Assembly: GCF_014648775.1 (NCBI RefSeq) | Contig: NZ_BMRT01000011.1 | Location: 62,001-126,000, forward strand | From: Streptomyces abikoensis | GTDB lineage: Bacteria; Actinomycetota; Actinomycetes; Streptomycetales; Streptomycetaceae | Direction: 5' to 3' | DNA: 64,000 bases | Shown: piece after piece, positions 40,909-51,100 of the stretch | Layout: each line of letters begins with the position of its first letter | Numbering within the stretch: position 1 is the first letter of the stretch | Program-made: the position numbers and the translations under genes | The notes under the pieces: model-generated | Databases searched by the model: none | What the model was told of the DNA's origin: nothing | What the model saw: the letters and a program-made list of their open reading frames with translations, nothing else

Positions 40909-42366
40909 CTACGTGGCCGCGTACGGCAACTCGGGCAGCACGGCCGTCGGCAGGGTGTCCCTGACGAACGCGTCGAAGTCCCGGTACATCCGGGCGACGT
41001 CCTTCGACGACGCCGTCAGCCCCGCGAGCGCGGGCAGCCCGGCGGCCTTGGCGCCCCGCAGGATCTCGTACAGCGAATGGTCACGCCCGGTCAGCATCCA
41101 CGCGGCGACGGCGAGGAAGAACCCGCGCTCCGACAGCTCCGACGCGCCACCGCCCCCGGTGCCGGCGCCCGGTACGGCCCGCAGCCAGTGGAAGGCGCTG
41201 AGCATCCGGGTGGTCGTCCCGGAGATGCCCGCCACCAGGGGAGCGCCGCGCTCGTGGTGCTTGCGGTACCAGCCGTCGTCGGGGCTCATGGCGAAGACCG
41301 CCTCCCCGGAGGCCCAGGGCAGCGGGAACTCCGGCCCCTCCTCGCCCGGCCCGGTCATCGCGGCCCAGAGCGCCTCGGGAGTGACCGTGTGCCGCCGGGA
41401 AGCGAGGTCGTCGCCGACGCCCTCGACGGACAGCTCGGTGGTGCTGCGGCGGGCGTGGGCGGTCTCGGCCTCGCTCAGCGGCACGCGCAGGTCGCGGTAG
41501 TCGCGCAGCGTGCGCTTGCCGGGGCCGGTCGAGGGGTCCGGGCGCTCCGTGCGGCGGCGCTGGCTGCGGCCCATCGACAGGGTCGTGCCGGCGCCCTGCC
41601 GCACCGTGAGGTTCCCGAGGGCGAAGACGTCGTCGCCGAACTGCTGCCCCAGCGGGTGCGGGAGACGGCTGAGGAGGCCGCGCGCGGTGCCGGCCAGATG
41701 GGCGCGCTGGGCGTCGAGGGCCTCGGTGTCCAGGCCGAGCTCGTGGGCCAGCCGCGGGTCCCCGCCGAGGACGACGCGGTGCAGCAGGGTCTTGAGCGAC
41801 ACCGCGCGCTCGTCGGGGTGGGGGCGGGGCTGCGGGCCGTGCTTGTAGTACGCGGCGTTGTAGAAGGCGGTGACCAGTTCACGGACGGTGGCCGACGAGT
41901 CCGGCGCGGTCCACTGGAGGAGCCGTTCCCCGGGGTCGCCCTCGGTGCCGACCTGGCCCGCGCTGTGCGGGTCGTCCTTGAGGAACGCGCCCGCCGCCGC
42001 TTCCGGGCCGAACCCCCGGCTCAGTACTTCGTGGAGCCGCAGTACGGCGGTCCGGGCGGCGCGGCCCACCTCCGGCGCGGCGGCCAGCGCGGCACCCAGC
42101 CGCTGCTCGTACAGCTCGGCCGCCTGGTGCCAGCCCGGTGCGGCCAGCGCCCGGCGATGGCCGAACGGCGCCCCGGCCGTGCGCCGTCCGGCCGTGCGCC
42201 GTCCGGCGGGGCCGGTCAGGGCGTGGGCGACGGCGGCGTTGCCGGCCTCCTGCTGGAGGTTCCGCAGCCGCTCCGCCAGGGTCGCGGCCGTGTCCGGCAC
42301 CGGTCCGGCGGCCACCGGGGCGGGCGCCTCCACGCGAACGGCGGCGGTCGGTGGGTGCGGGCTCAC
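40909..42366 (-). CDS. Candidate eCIS cargo protein with AGNAAV-type N-terminal motif
   Basis: A 485-residue protein. After a Pro/Ala-rich leader (PHPPTAAVRVEAPAPVAAG) comes NLQQEAGNAAVAHAL (residues 36-50). This is the same LQxxAGNAAV element found close to the N-terminus of the DUF4157 protein at 15.3 kb. The remaining 400 residues are predicted mostly helical (AARTAVLRLHEVLSRGFGPE, RGFFLAVAAWMLTGRDHSLY) and match no family I know. It starts with GTGA overlap after the AAA+ gene, so it is translated from the eCIS operon. The AGNAAV element, lack of a signal peptide and position before a toxin suggest cargo or a cargo adaptor. Confidence 0.75.
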   Translation of the reverse strand: MSPHPPTAAVRVEAPAPVAAGPVPDTAATLAERLRNLQQEAGNAAVAHALTGPAGRRTAGRRTAGAPFGHRRALAAPGWHQAAELYEQRLGAALAAAPEVGRAARTAVLRLHEVLSRGFGPEAAAGAFLKDDPHSAGQVGTEGDPGERLLQWTAPDSSATVRELVTAFYNAAYYKHGPQPRPHPDERAVSLKTLLHRVVLGGDPRLAHELGLDTEALDAQRAHLAGTARGLLSRLPHPLGQQFGDDVFALGNLTVRQGAGTTLSMGRSQRRRTERPDPSTGPGKRTLRDYRDLRVPLSEAETAHARRSTTELSVEGVGDDLASRRHTVTPEALWAAMTGPGEEGPEFPLPWASGEAVFAMSPDDGWYRKHHERGAPLVAGISGTTTRMLSAFHWLRAVPGAGTGGGGASELSERGFFLAVAAWMLTGRDHSLYEILRGAKAAGLPALAGLTASSKDVARMYRDFDAFVRDTLPTAVLPELPYAAT

Positions 42367-44552
42367 GACCGCGCCTCCTGGGGGAAGGCCGACTCGTCCA
42401 CGTAGCGGCCGAGCTTGGCGTACTCCTCGCGGACGGCCACCAGCAGGTCCGCCATGGCCACGGGCCGGCCGGCGTCGGCGGCGCGGTAGGCGGCGGTGAC
42501 GGCACAGCAGCGGATGGCACCACCGGACAAGTCGAAGGCCGAGGCGAGCGCCGCGAGCCCGGCCGGGCCGACGTCCCGGTCCCGTGGCACGGCCGGGCCC
42601 AGACAGCGCTCCCACAGGGCCCGGCGCAGGGCCTCGTCGGGCGCGGGGAAGTGGACGACGAGGTCGAGGCGGCGCAGGAACGCGGGGTCGATGTTGCCGT
42701 GCATGTTGGTGGTCAGCAGGGCCAGGCCGTCGAAGGACTCCAGGCGCTGCAGCAGGTAGGAGGTGCCGGTGTTGGCGTAGCGGTCGTGGGCGTCCTGGGC
42801 GGGGGTGCGCTTGCCGAAGACGGCGTCGGCCTCGTCGAAGAGGAGGACGGCCTCGTCCGCGTCGGCGGCCGTGAAGATCCGCTCCAGGTGTTTCTCGGTC
42901 TCCCCGATGTATTTGTCGACGACGGTGGCCAGGTCGACGACGTGGAGGTCGAGGCCCAGTTCGGCGGCCACGACCTCGGCGGCCAGGGTCTTGCCGGTCC
43001 CGGACCCGCCGCTGAACAGGGCGCCGACTCCGCGCCCGCGCCCGCCGCCCGGGCGCATCCGCCACTGTCCCAGGACGCGGTCGCGGTGACGGACGCGCCG
43101 GACGAGGTCGCGCAACTGCTCGTGGGGCCGCTCGGGCAGCACCAGGTCGTCCCAGGTGACGGCGGGGCGTACGGGCCGAGCGAGCCGGCCGAGCGCGCCA
43201 CCGCTCCAGCAGCGGGCCGCTTCCCGGACGGCGGCGGCGTCCACGGGCACGCCCCGCGCGGCTGCCTGCCGGCGGGCGGCGGCCGCGACGGCGTGGATGC
43301 GGGCGGGGCCCGCCCGGTACCGGGCGCCGGCCGCCACGGCGGCGTCGCCCGCCGCCGGGCCGGCCGTGGCGTGGTCGTCGGCCGTCGGGTCCGGTGCCCG
43401 GACGGGGGAGGAGAGCGCGTGCCGCCACAGCGCGACGCGTTCGGCGCGGGTCAGCGGCGGGCAGTCGGCCGGCACGGGGGGCGTGCGCGTCCAACGGGCG
43501 TCCCACGGCCGGTTTCCGGTGAGCACCAGGGGCACCGGTACGTCGGCGAGGGGCGCCAGCAGGGCGCGTGTCCACCGGTCGTCGTGCGAGCCGAGAGGAC
43601 CGACGACCAGCCCGTCGCCCCGCAGCCGCGCCTCGAGCAGCGCGCCCCGGACGGCCACGGCCGCCGGGGGCTCCGCGTGCTCGGCGTCCTGAAGGTCCAG
43701 ATGGAGCGCCTGACGGCCCGACGCGGCCAGGGCCGCCCGGGCGACGGCCGTGGCGGTGCCGTCGACGCTGTCGCGCAGATACACGGGCCACGGGCGCGTG
43801 AGCAGCCGGGCGACATGCCGTACCGCCTCGGCCAGGGGCCCGTTCTCCAGCGGGCCGTTCTCCAGAGGGAGCAGGGCAGGTGGCGCGGGCGGCACGCCGT
43901 CGTCGCCCAGCAGATGCGCGGTGACACGGTCGGGGACGCGCAGCCCCCGTGTCGGATACGGGCGCGCGGCGTCGACGACCTCCAGCAACCCGCCGGCCCG
44001 CAGGGGCGCGTCGGGGGAGAACAGCCGGCGGGCGGTCGCGGACGCGGCCGGGACGCCGCACAGCGTCAGGGCGAGACCGATGGTGGCGTGCCGGCAGGTG
44101 ATGTCGTCGTTGAGGTAGCCGTAGCAGCGCTCGAACCGGGCGTCGACGTCGGGAGCGAGCGCGATCAGCAGGACCTGGGCGGCGAGTTCGTCCAGACCGA
44201 ACCCGTCGGCGAGCCGGCGCAGGGGCGGCGGCGCGCCCATGGCCGCCGCCGCGTCCTCCCGGGCACGCACCGAGGCGGCCAGGGCGTCCTCGAAGGCCCC
44301 GGCCGGCAGGGGACCGGTGGGTGCGTCGAGGAGGTGCGGGGCCATGTCGTCGGAGACGTAGAGCCCGCGCAACGGGTCGAAGGGCGCCTCCTCGAGCTCG
44401 GGGAGCGCGGCATCGGCGGCCGTGGGGTCCTCGCCCGTGCGCCAGGCGATGGCTCGTCGCACGGTGGCCTCGACGACCGCCAGCCTGGCCAGGAGCCAGT
44501 CCCCGGGGACGGGCACGGGCGTGCGCGGGGAGCGTGCGGTGGGCGCGGTCAC
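42363..44552 (-). CDS. eCIS AAA+ ATPase (Afp15/Pvc15-like)
   Basis: A 729-residue protein with a long N-terminal helical region (about 1-450) and one C-terminal AAA+ module. Walker A is SGGSGTGKT (about 512-520), Walker B AVLLFDEADAVFG (about 562-574), sensor 1 TTNMHGNID and an arginine-finger region FLRRLDLVVHFP. Afp15-type ATPases are conserved in almost all eCIS loci and are proposed to help assembly or effector loading. The GTG start overlaps the stop of the DUF4255 gene (GTGA). Confidence 0.95.
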   Translation of the reverse strand: MTAPTARSPRTPVPVPGDWLLARLAVVEATVRRAIAWRTGEDPTAADAALPELEEAPFDPLRGLYVSDDMAPHLLDAPTGPLPAGAFEDALAASVRAREDAAAAMGAPPPLRRLADGFGLDELAAQVLLIALAPDVDARFERCYGYLNDDITCRHATIGLALTLCGVPAASATARRLFSPDAPLRAGGLLEVVDAARPYPTRGLRVPDRVTAHLLGDDGVPPAPPALLPLENGPLENGPLAEAVRHVARLLTRPWPVYLRDSVDGTATAVARAALAASGRQALHLDLQDAEHAEPPAAVAVRGALLEARLRGDGLVVGPLGSHDDRWTRALLAPLADVPVPLVLTGNRPWDARWTRTPPVPADCPPLTRAERVALWRHALSSPVRAPDPTADDHATAGPAAGDAAVAAGARYRAGPARIHAVAAAARRQAAARGVPVDAAAVREAARCWSGGALGRLARPVRPAVTWDDLVLPERPHEQLRDLVRRVRHRDRVLGQWRMRPGGGRGRGVGALFSGGSGTGKTLAAEVVAAELGLDLHVVDLATVVDKYIGETEKHLERIFTAADADEAVLLFDEADAVFGKRTPAQDAHDRYANTGTSYLLQRLESFDGLALLTTNMHGNIDPAFLRRLDLVVHFPAPDEALRRALWERCLGPAVPRDRDVGPAGLAALASAFDLSGGAIRCCAVTAAYRAADAGRPVAMADLLVAVREEYAKLGRYVDESAFPQEARS

Positions 44553-45178
44553 CGCGTGTCCCCCGGCGCCGGACGGGGCTTGATGTTCTCGTTGACGACC
44601 GGCGGTTCGGTCACCCAGTGGGTGTAGGTCTCCGGGGTGAACGACAGCAGGGGGACGGTCACGGTCGCGTTCACGGTGGGGACGAGCGTGTGCCCGACGG
44701 CGCTCCACAGTTCGGTCAGGGCACGGTCCTCCGTCGGCGGGTGCCCCACGTCCAGCAGTGTCGTCAGCTCCATCTCCTCCAGCTCCGGGGGAAGCCGCAC
44801 GGGCAGTTCCCGGTCGCGGGCGAAGCCCACGAGGAGATCGCCGAGCATGTGGTGGGCGGTGAGGGCGTCCGGCGCCCACGCGGCGACCAGGTACGACAGC
44901 CGGGCGTAGCGGGGCGGGTCGAACTGCGCCTGCTTGAAACGCAGCATTCCCAGTGGGCCCAGGGGCAGCCCCGCGTACTGGTGGACCGTGCCGGTCTGCC
45001 GTCGGTCCAGGTCCTCGCGGATGTCGTACAGATAGATGCCGACCGCCTCGGAACCGGATGTCTCGCCCAGCCCGTTCTCGCGGCCGGGCGGCTGGAAGGT
45101 GATCGTGAAATCGGGGGGCAGGCAGGTCATGTCCTGCCGGACGCGTGCCGCCAGCGCGCGGTCGACCAGCTGGATCAT
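44549..45178 (-). CDS. DUF4255 / Afp16-like tail terminator or cap protein
   Basis: A 209-residue protein of the DUF4255 (Pvc16/Afp16) family. It begins MIQLVDRALAARVRQDM and has YLYDIREDLDRRQTG, LSYLVAAWAPDALTAHHMLG and TELWSAVGHTLVPTVNATVT. Afp16 ends the tube and sheath and sets particle length by capping. The ATG overlaps the preceding gene's stop (ATGA), and its own stop overlaps the AAA+ start. Order terminator then ATPase is the reverse of some eCIS loci but the pair is conserved. Confidence 0.93.
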   Translation of the reverse strand: MIQLVDRALAARVRQDMTCLPPDFTITFQPPGRENGLGETSGSEAVGIYLYDIREDLDRRQTGTVHQYAGLPLGPLGMLRFKQAQFDPPRYARLSYLVAAWAPDALTAHHMLGDLLVGFARDRELPVRLPPELEEMELTTLLDVGHPPTEDRALTELWSAVGHTLVPTVNATVTVPLLSFTPETYTHWVTEPPVVNENIKPRPAPGDTR

Positions 45179-48138
45179 CGCCGGGCCTGCCGCGGGTCGA
45201 ACGCCGCCTTCGCCGGGCCGACGAGGCCGAGCGCCGTGGTGTCGGCCACGGCCACGGCCGAGCCCTCGGCGTCGGCGAGGCACACCCGAGGCGTCGCGGG
45301 GCGTGGATCCGGCGCGCTCCCGGCGAGTGCCCGGCCGGCGGGCACGGTGAAGAGGGGGGTTCCGGTGGTGGTGTCGAGCATGAGGAACGCTCCGTTGTTC
45401 TCGCTGGTGACGAAGAGCAGGGCGCCGTCCGCCGACACCGACACCGATTCGGGCCCGACGATCAGCGGATGACGCCATGTGGCCACGACTTCGGGTACCT
45501 CCGCCGCTCCGGACAGGGCGATGACCGTGACGCTGTCGTCCCCGTGGTCGGCGACGAAGGCCCGGGCGCCGCCCGGCGCGCAGGCCACGCCCATGGGATC
45601 CCGGCCCACGGCCAGCGAGGTCACCTCGTGGTCGCCCGTCAGGCGTACGCAGTGGACGGCTCCGGCGGCGCGGTCGCTGGCGCACGCGTAGGCGCCGTCG
45701 TCGGTGACGGCGACGTCCCACGGGCGGGAGGATCCCGGGCCGCCCACCGGAACGGGGGTCACCCCGGAGGTCAGGACGGTGACCGTCCGGGCGGCGAAAT
45801 CGGCGATGTACGCCGTGCCGTCGGCGGCGGCCGCGATCGAGTAGGGCATGTGCGCCTTGTCGAGCGGCAGGGTCTTGGACTCCCGTACCGCCAGCCGTGT
45901 CCCGTCGAGCGTGAGGACGGCGAGGGACGCTTCGCGTATGGGCTCCTCACCGCGCCCTTGGTTGACGACGTACAGGGTTCCGTCGTCCCGGCAGGCGAGC
46001 CCGGTGGGCCTGTCGACGGGCTGGGCGGGCGACGTGGCCACGACGGTCATCTGCTGGTCGTTCTTCGCCAGTTCGGTGCCGTACACCGTGCCCAGGGCAT
46101 GGCCGTCGCTCATCCAGGCCTTCGAGACGGCCGCGTACAGGTACTGTCCGTCCGGGGAGAGGGCGAGGCCGGGAGGGATCGGGATGCCGGTCTCGACCGT
46201 GATCGTCCGCTGGTGTCGCGCGGGGCTCGTGGAGATGTCGAAGACCTCCACCGCGGCCTTCGGAGCGGCGGCGTTGGAGACGTAGAGCGTGTGGCCGTCG
46301 GACGTCAGGGCGAGTCCGTAGGGGTACTTCATGGCGGGTGATTTGGTCACGGCCATGTGGAAGGACCAGGCGTCGTCCACCGTCGCCCGCTGGAGGACGG
46401 AGACCGTGCCGTTCTGGTAGTTGGCGACGCACAGCCGTAGCCCGTCGGCCGACAGGGCGAGCTCGTGCGGGCCCGACAGCCGCCCCGTCGGCGCGTCGAC
46501 GGGATCCAGCGGCTGCCACTGCCCCGGGCCGGTCCGGGACAGGACGGCTATCCTGCCGCCTTGCTGGTTCTCCGGGGTCCTGGCGAAGTCGGCGATGTAC
46601 AACGTCTTCCCGTCCGGGGACAGTGCGGCTCCGGTGGGCTGTTGGCAGTCCACGGTTCCGGCCGCGATCGTGTACCGGCCGCCCTTGGGATCGACGAGCG
46701 AGACCGTGGCCGTTCCGGAGTCGGCGGTCACCGCGTACCGCCCGTCCGGGGTGACGGCCACGCCGTACGGGCTCGCGCCGGGCGCGAGGGCGATGGGCGT
46801 CACCGTGACCGCGCCGTCGAAGGTGAGCGTCTCCCCGTGGGCGGGGGTGAGGACGAGGAGGGAGGACGAGCCGGGGCTGGTGGCACAGGCGAACGTCCGG
46901 TCGGCGGCGATCGCGACGTCCCACGGCCGGTGCGGCGCGCCGAGGGCGAGGGGAGTGCCGGGCCGGCGGGCATCGAGATCGAGCACCGCCACCTTGTCCG
47001 AGACCGAGTCGGCGGCATAGGCCCACGTGCCGTCCGGTGACACAGCGACGTTCACCGGTTCCGAGCCCGTTCCCGTGGTGATTTCGCCGGTCTTGCGGGG
47101 CGCGGTACGTACGGTGACGAGATCGCCGGTGGCCTGGTCGCTGACGTACGCGAAGGCCCCCTCCGGGCCGTGGACCACCCCCGCGGGCACCGCGCCGACG
47201 GGTGTGCCCAGGCGCGTGGCGGCCAGGTCGTCCACGCGGACGGCGGTCAGGGTGCCCGAGGTCTGGCCCACGACGAGGACCGAGGTGCCGTCCGGGGCGA
47301 AGTCGACGGCGACCGGGTGAGGGCCGACAGGGACGGGACGCGGGTGCCCGACCTGTCCGGTGTCCGGGTCCACGGTGGCGACGGACACCGACGCGGAACC
47401 GTAGTTCGCCACGCACAGCCGGTCGCCCCCGGGGCCGAGCGCCAGCGCCCTCGGTTCGGCCCCCACGGGCACGGGCGCGCCGACGGCCCGGCCGTGCGCG
47501 TCGAGATCCAGTACCGTCACCCAGCCGTCGGCCGTGCCCTCGCCCCGGCTCGCGACGTACGCGAAGCGCCCGCCGCGTGCCACCGCGATCGCCCCGGTGG
47601 CCCCCGGCACGCGGACCGTCGCGGCCACGGACGGCGACCCGGCCGTGCTCACGTCCACCACGGACACCGTGGCATCCGTCCCGTTGACCACACAGACCCG
47701 GCTCGCCTGCCCGCCCGGGGCCGCCGCCACCGCGCACGGCCCGGCACCCACCGGCAGGGGAACGGGCGACAGCCCCTCCTTGTCGAACACCCTGACCTGG
47801 TCGCCCGCCCAGGCGGCCACGCAGACCTGGTCCCCGGTCAGCCCGGCGACCACGGCGCACGGGCTCTTCCCGGCGTCGACGGTACGGAGCACCGGAAGAC
47901 CCCCGGACCCGAGATCCACCACGGACAGCGTTCCGGCGTCGTGGTTCGCGGTGTAGGCGCGGGTGCCGTCGGTGCTGACGGCCACCGCACGGGGACCGCC
48001 CTCCACCGGCACCGTGCGGACCTCGGGACGGTCCGGTACGGCGAGGCCGGCCACGACCAGGGCGTCCCCACCCCAGTCCGGTGCCACCAGCCGGGGCACC
48101 GGCCCCGTGTCTCCGTTCTCGCCGTTGCGGCCACTCAC
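45175..48138 (-). CDS. 987-residue YVTN/YncE-type beta-propeller protein
   Basis: The protein is composed almost entirely of about 20 repeats of 40-45 residues with the pattern P-x-x-V-A-V-S-x-D-G-T-x-A-Y-x-x-N then V-x-V-D (for example AVAVSTDGTRAYTANHDAGTL, NVAVSPDGTWAYAADSVSDK). That length makes at least two seven-bladed propellers. No signal peptide or catalytic residues of lactonases are obvious. It is embedded in the eCIS operon with 4-bp overlaps on both sides, between DUF4255 and the baseplate protein. As no Afp13-type tail fibre is present, a receptor-binding or particle-decorating role is plausible; cargo is an alternative. Confidence 0.9.
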   Translation of the reverse strand: MSGRNGENGDTGPVPRLVAPDWGGDALVVAGLAVPDRPEVRTVPVEGGPRAVAVSTDGTRAYTANHDAGTLSVVDLGSGGLPVLRTVDAGKSPCAVVAGLTGDQVCVAAWAGDQVRVFDKEGLSPVPLPVGAGPCAVAAAPGGQASRVCVVNGTDATVSVVDVSTAGSPSVAATVRVPGATGAIAVARGGRFAYVASRGEGTADGWVTVLDLDAHGRAVGAPVPVGAEPRALALGPGGDRLCVANYGSASVSVATVDPDTGQVGHPRPVPVGPHPVAVDFAPDGTSVLVVGQTSGTLTAVRVDDLAATRLGTPVGAVPAGVVHGPEGAFAYVSDQATGDLVTVRTAPRKTGEITTGTGSEPVNVAVSPDGTWAYAADSVSDKVAVLDLDARRPGTPLALGAPHRPWDVAIAADRTFACATSPGSSSLLVLTPAHGETLTFDGAVTVTPIALAPGASPYGVAVTPDGRYAVTADSGTATVSLVDPKGGRYTIAAGTVDCQQPTGAALSPDGKTLYIADFARTPENQQGGRIAVLSRTGPGQWQPLDPVDAPTGRLSGPHELALSADGLRLCVANYQNGTVSVLQRATVDDAWSFHMAVTKSPAMKYPYGLALTSDGHTLYVSNAAAPKAAVEVFDISTSPARHQRTITVETGIPIPPGLALSPDGQYLYAAVSKAWMSDGHALGTVYGTELAKNDQQMTVVATSPAQPVDRPTGLACRDDGTLYVVNQGRGEEPIREASLAVLTLDGTRLAVRESKTLPLDKAHMPYSIAAAADGTAYIADFAARTVTVLTSGVTPVPVGGPGSSRPWDVAVTDDGAYACASDRAAGAVHCVRLTGDHEVTSLAVGRDPMGVACAPGGARAFVADHGDDSVTVIALSGAAEVPEVVATWRHPLIVGPESVSVSADGALLFVTSENNGAFLMLDTTTGTPLFTVPAGRALAGSAPDPRPATPRVCLADAEGSAVAVADTTALGLVGPAKAAFDPRQARR

Positions 48139-51100
48139 GAGGGCACCTCCGCGATGGTGACTCGGTGTTCGACGGAATAGACGGTCTCGCGCGGCCCGCA
48201 GTCGATCCGGTCGACGGGAGGCGACTCCACGCCGGTCACCGGATCCACCGGGACCATCTCCACGGTGGCCACCCGGCCCACCCCCGGCACGCCCTCCAGG
48301 ACGCGGAACGCCTCACCCACGTGGACCGGCCGCCCCAGCGGCCATCCGGTCCCGTCCCGGCCGCCGCCGACGGGGCTGAAGTACCGGTAGAGGGCGCGTT
48401 CGGCGGCCACGCGCAGCTCCGCGCGCTCTTCGGCGGTGCGGTAGTCGGCGGGCACCACACGGGCGTTGAAACGGACGCCGTGGTAGACGGGCCGCACCAG
48501 CCACACCGGCACCCCCTCCGGCTGGCAGGCCCGCAGCGCCCGGCGCAAGGTGTCACAGGCGTCCCGGGTGGGCGTGAGCATGTGGTACGGGAACCAGCCG
48601 CGTTCGTCCGTGGTGACGAAGGGGACGACCATCAGCGTGACCCCGGCCTGGGTGCTGCCGCCACTGGTGTCGGTGTAGCCGTTCCTGCAGCCGTGCGAGG
48701 CGGAGGTGTTGCGCACGCCGACGACGCGTTCGTCCGGCTCCTTCAGCAGGCGGATCTCGCCCGGGCCCAGCCCGTTGGCGGCCGCGCCGAGTGTCGTCCT
48801 GTACGTGCCATGAGCCGTGATGACGGCGTCCTCGGGCGGAACGGCACCGTGCTGCCCGGCCGTCGAGGAGCCCCCCGTCACCTTGGGGCCGAAGTGGACC
48901 TGGCCCGTGCTGGCGTTGATGACCACATGCTTGTCGTCCGGGCCCGACTTCTCGAACGACGTGACGGTCGTCCAGCCCTCCGCCCCCACATGGACCGTCG
49001 GGAGCGGCCCGCACACCGGGGCGTACAGCAACGGGAAGGCCTGCCCGGGATCACCGGTGGACGACGGGAACGGCCGCTTGCCCTCGTCGAGTTCCTCGTA
49101 CTGCTCCGCGCGGACGCTGCCGGCGCTTCCGGAGTCGGCGTAGACCGTGTACGTCGTGCCGGGGGTGCCCTGGGGATCGAGGATCTGGACGGCGATCCAG
49201 CACGAGGCCTCCTCCGTCGGGAACCCGGATCCCAGCGCTTCCACGGCGTCCTGTGCCGTCGTGGCCAGTGCCCCGCGCTCGACGGCGGCCTGCCACCGTG
49301 CCGATCCGCTCAGGGGAACGGGATGGGCGGAGACCTCCGCGTCACCCGTCTCACCCGTCACGGTGATCGTCCGTGCGGGTGTGGAGGCGTACGCGAGCGG
49401 GGCGGAGACGTCCCACCACGGCGTCTCCTTCCTCGGCGCGAACACCGAGACCGCGAGACGGTCCTGCGGCGCCCGGTCCTCGCCCACCGCCACCCAGAGC
49501 GTGAGATGGCGTGGATCGTGTGTCTTCCGGATCTCCACCAGCGCGAGGACCAGCCCGCCACCGTCCTTGAACGGCCCGGAGAACTCCCCTCGGTAGTTCT
49601 CGGCGGTGAACATGCCGACGGCCGTGGTGACCCCGTCGGTGAGCCGCAGCGACGCCGCACCGACGGCTTCCGGGGGAAGACGTTCGGCGTCCTCGGTGGT
49701 CGTGAAGACCGTCTTGCCGTCGGCTGTCGTGACCCGCAGCCCGGCGGGAACCCGCTGTGTGCCGGCGGCCAGGGTGAGGCTGACGTCCGTTGTCGCGGGT
49801 ATCCACGGCAGGTAGTTGCGGGCGGGGTCGAGCGCGTCATGGGGGACGTCACGGAGGTGGTGGATACGGGCCATGCCCGCCGACGCGGCCAGCGCGAGCT
49901 GCTCGTAGTCGCCGGGGACGACCGCCCGTTCCGGCAGCGGAGAGCCCAGGGGCAGCCGTGTCGCGCAGGCCTCGGCGGACTCGCCCTCCGTGCCGCCGAC
50001 GGCCGGCGCGGGGTTGGTCACGGAGGAGACGTACGGCAGCGGGGTGCGCAGCACCGTGAGGGTGCGCGCGGGCACGTTGCCCCGGGCGCCGCCGCCCGTC
50101 AGATAGCGGCGGATCCGTACGGCCGCTCCCGCCGGCAGCGGCGCCCCGTGCCGGCGCGGCCCCCGGGCGCCGACCACGACGGGAGCGAAGACGGCCTCCC
50201 CCGTGCGTGGATCCAGCGTGAAGTGCCGGTCGTCGGGACCGGACCCCGCGAGCGAGGCGACATGGGTCCACTGGGCCACCCGGCCGTCGAGCGCCGCTTC
50301 CACCACGAGGGGGTCGGTGCTGCGGGGGAGCGGCGGGTGGGCGAAGCGGAGCCGCTCGCCGGGGGCGCCCGTCGCGGTGCCCAGGGTCTCGTCGCGCACC
50401 AGCCGCGCCTGGACGACCGGGACGGGGACGACGAGCACCGGCTGGAGCGCGACCCGCGTCAGCGCGCTCTGCCCGGGCTCGGTGCGGTAACGGATCAGCC
50501 CGACGTCCCGCAGCCGCTGGACGAAGAAGCCGCCCTGCCCGTCCGGCCGCCGGAGCAGGAGCTGCGCGGGCGCGTGGGCGGGCGGAACGTCGAGGGAGAC
50601 CCGGCCCGGGACGTCCCGGGAGGTCACCGTGTCCGTGGCCACCCGGCAACTGGTCCAGTGCGTGCCCTGCCAGGCCTCCCAGCGGCCCGGGACGACCCCG
50701 CGGTCGAACGGGGCCCGGCCCAGCTCGACCTCCAGGGTCACCCGCGTGCTCGGCACCGGCACCGAGAGGACGGCCAGGGCGTAGGAGGAGCCGCTCCCAC
50801 CTGCGCCGATCAGCCCCGGGTCCCTGTTCGCCGGGACGTCCCCGGGTGGGGGGAAGTCGCCGAGGTAGGGCAGGTTGAGGTGGAAGGCGGGCCCGGGGAA
50901 GGCGGACTCGCCGGGCTCCACCGTCACCGAGGAGCCGAACGCGGTCAGCCTTCCCTGCAGGGCGCCGTCGGCCACCCGTTCCTCCGTGAAGTCACCGGCC
51001 GCGACGAGGACGCACGGGTTGAGCACCGCGTCCGTCAGTGTGGTGAAGACGACCGGCTCCTCGTCGCCCACCGGCCGGGTGGCCACCTCCTGGCCCGCCG

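Noticed and set aside
45175-48138. 6-phosphogluconolactonase or surface-layer enzyme role
   Set aside because: Only generic YVTN repeats are visible, with no catalytic residues or signal peptide, and the gene overlaps eCIS genes on both sides.
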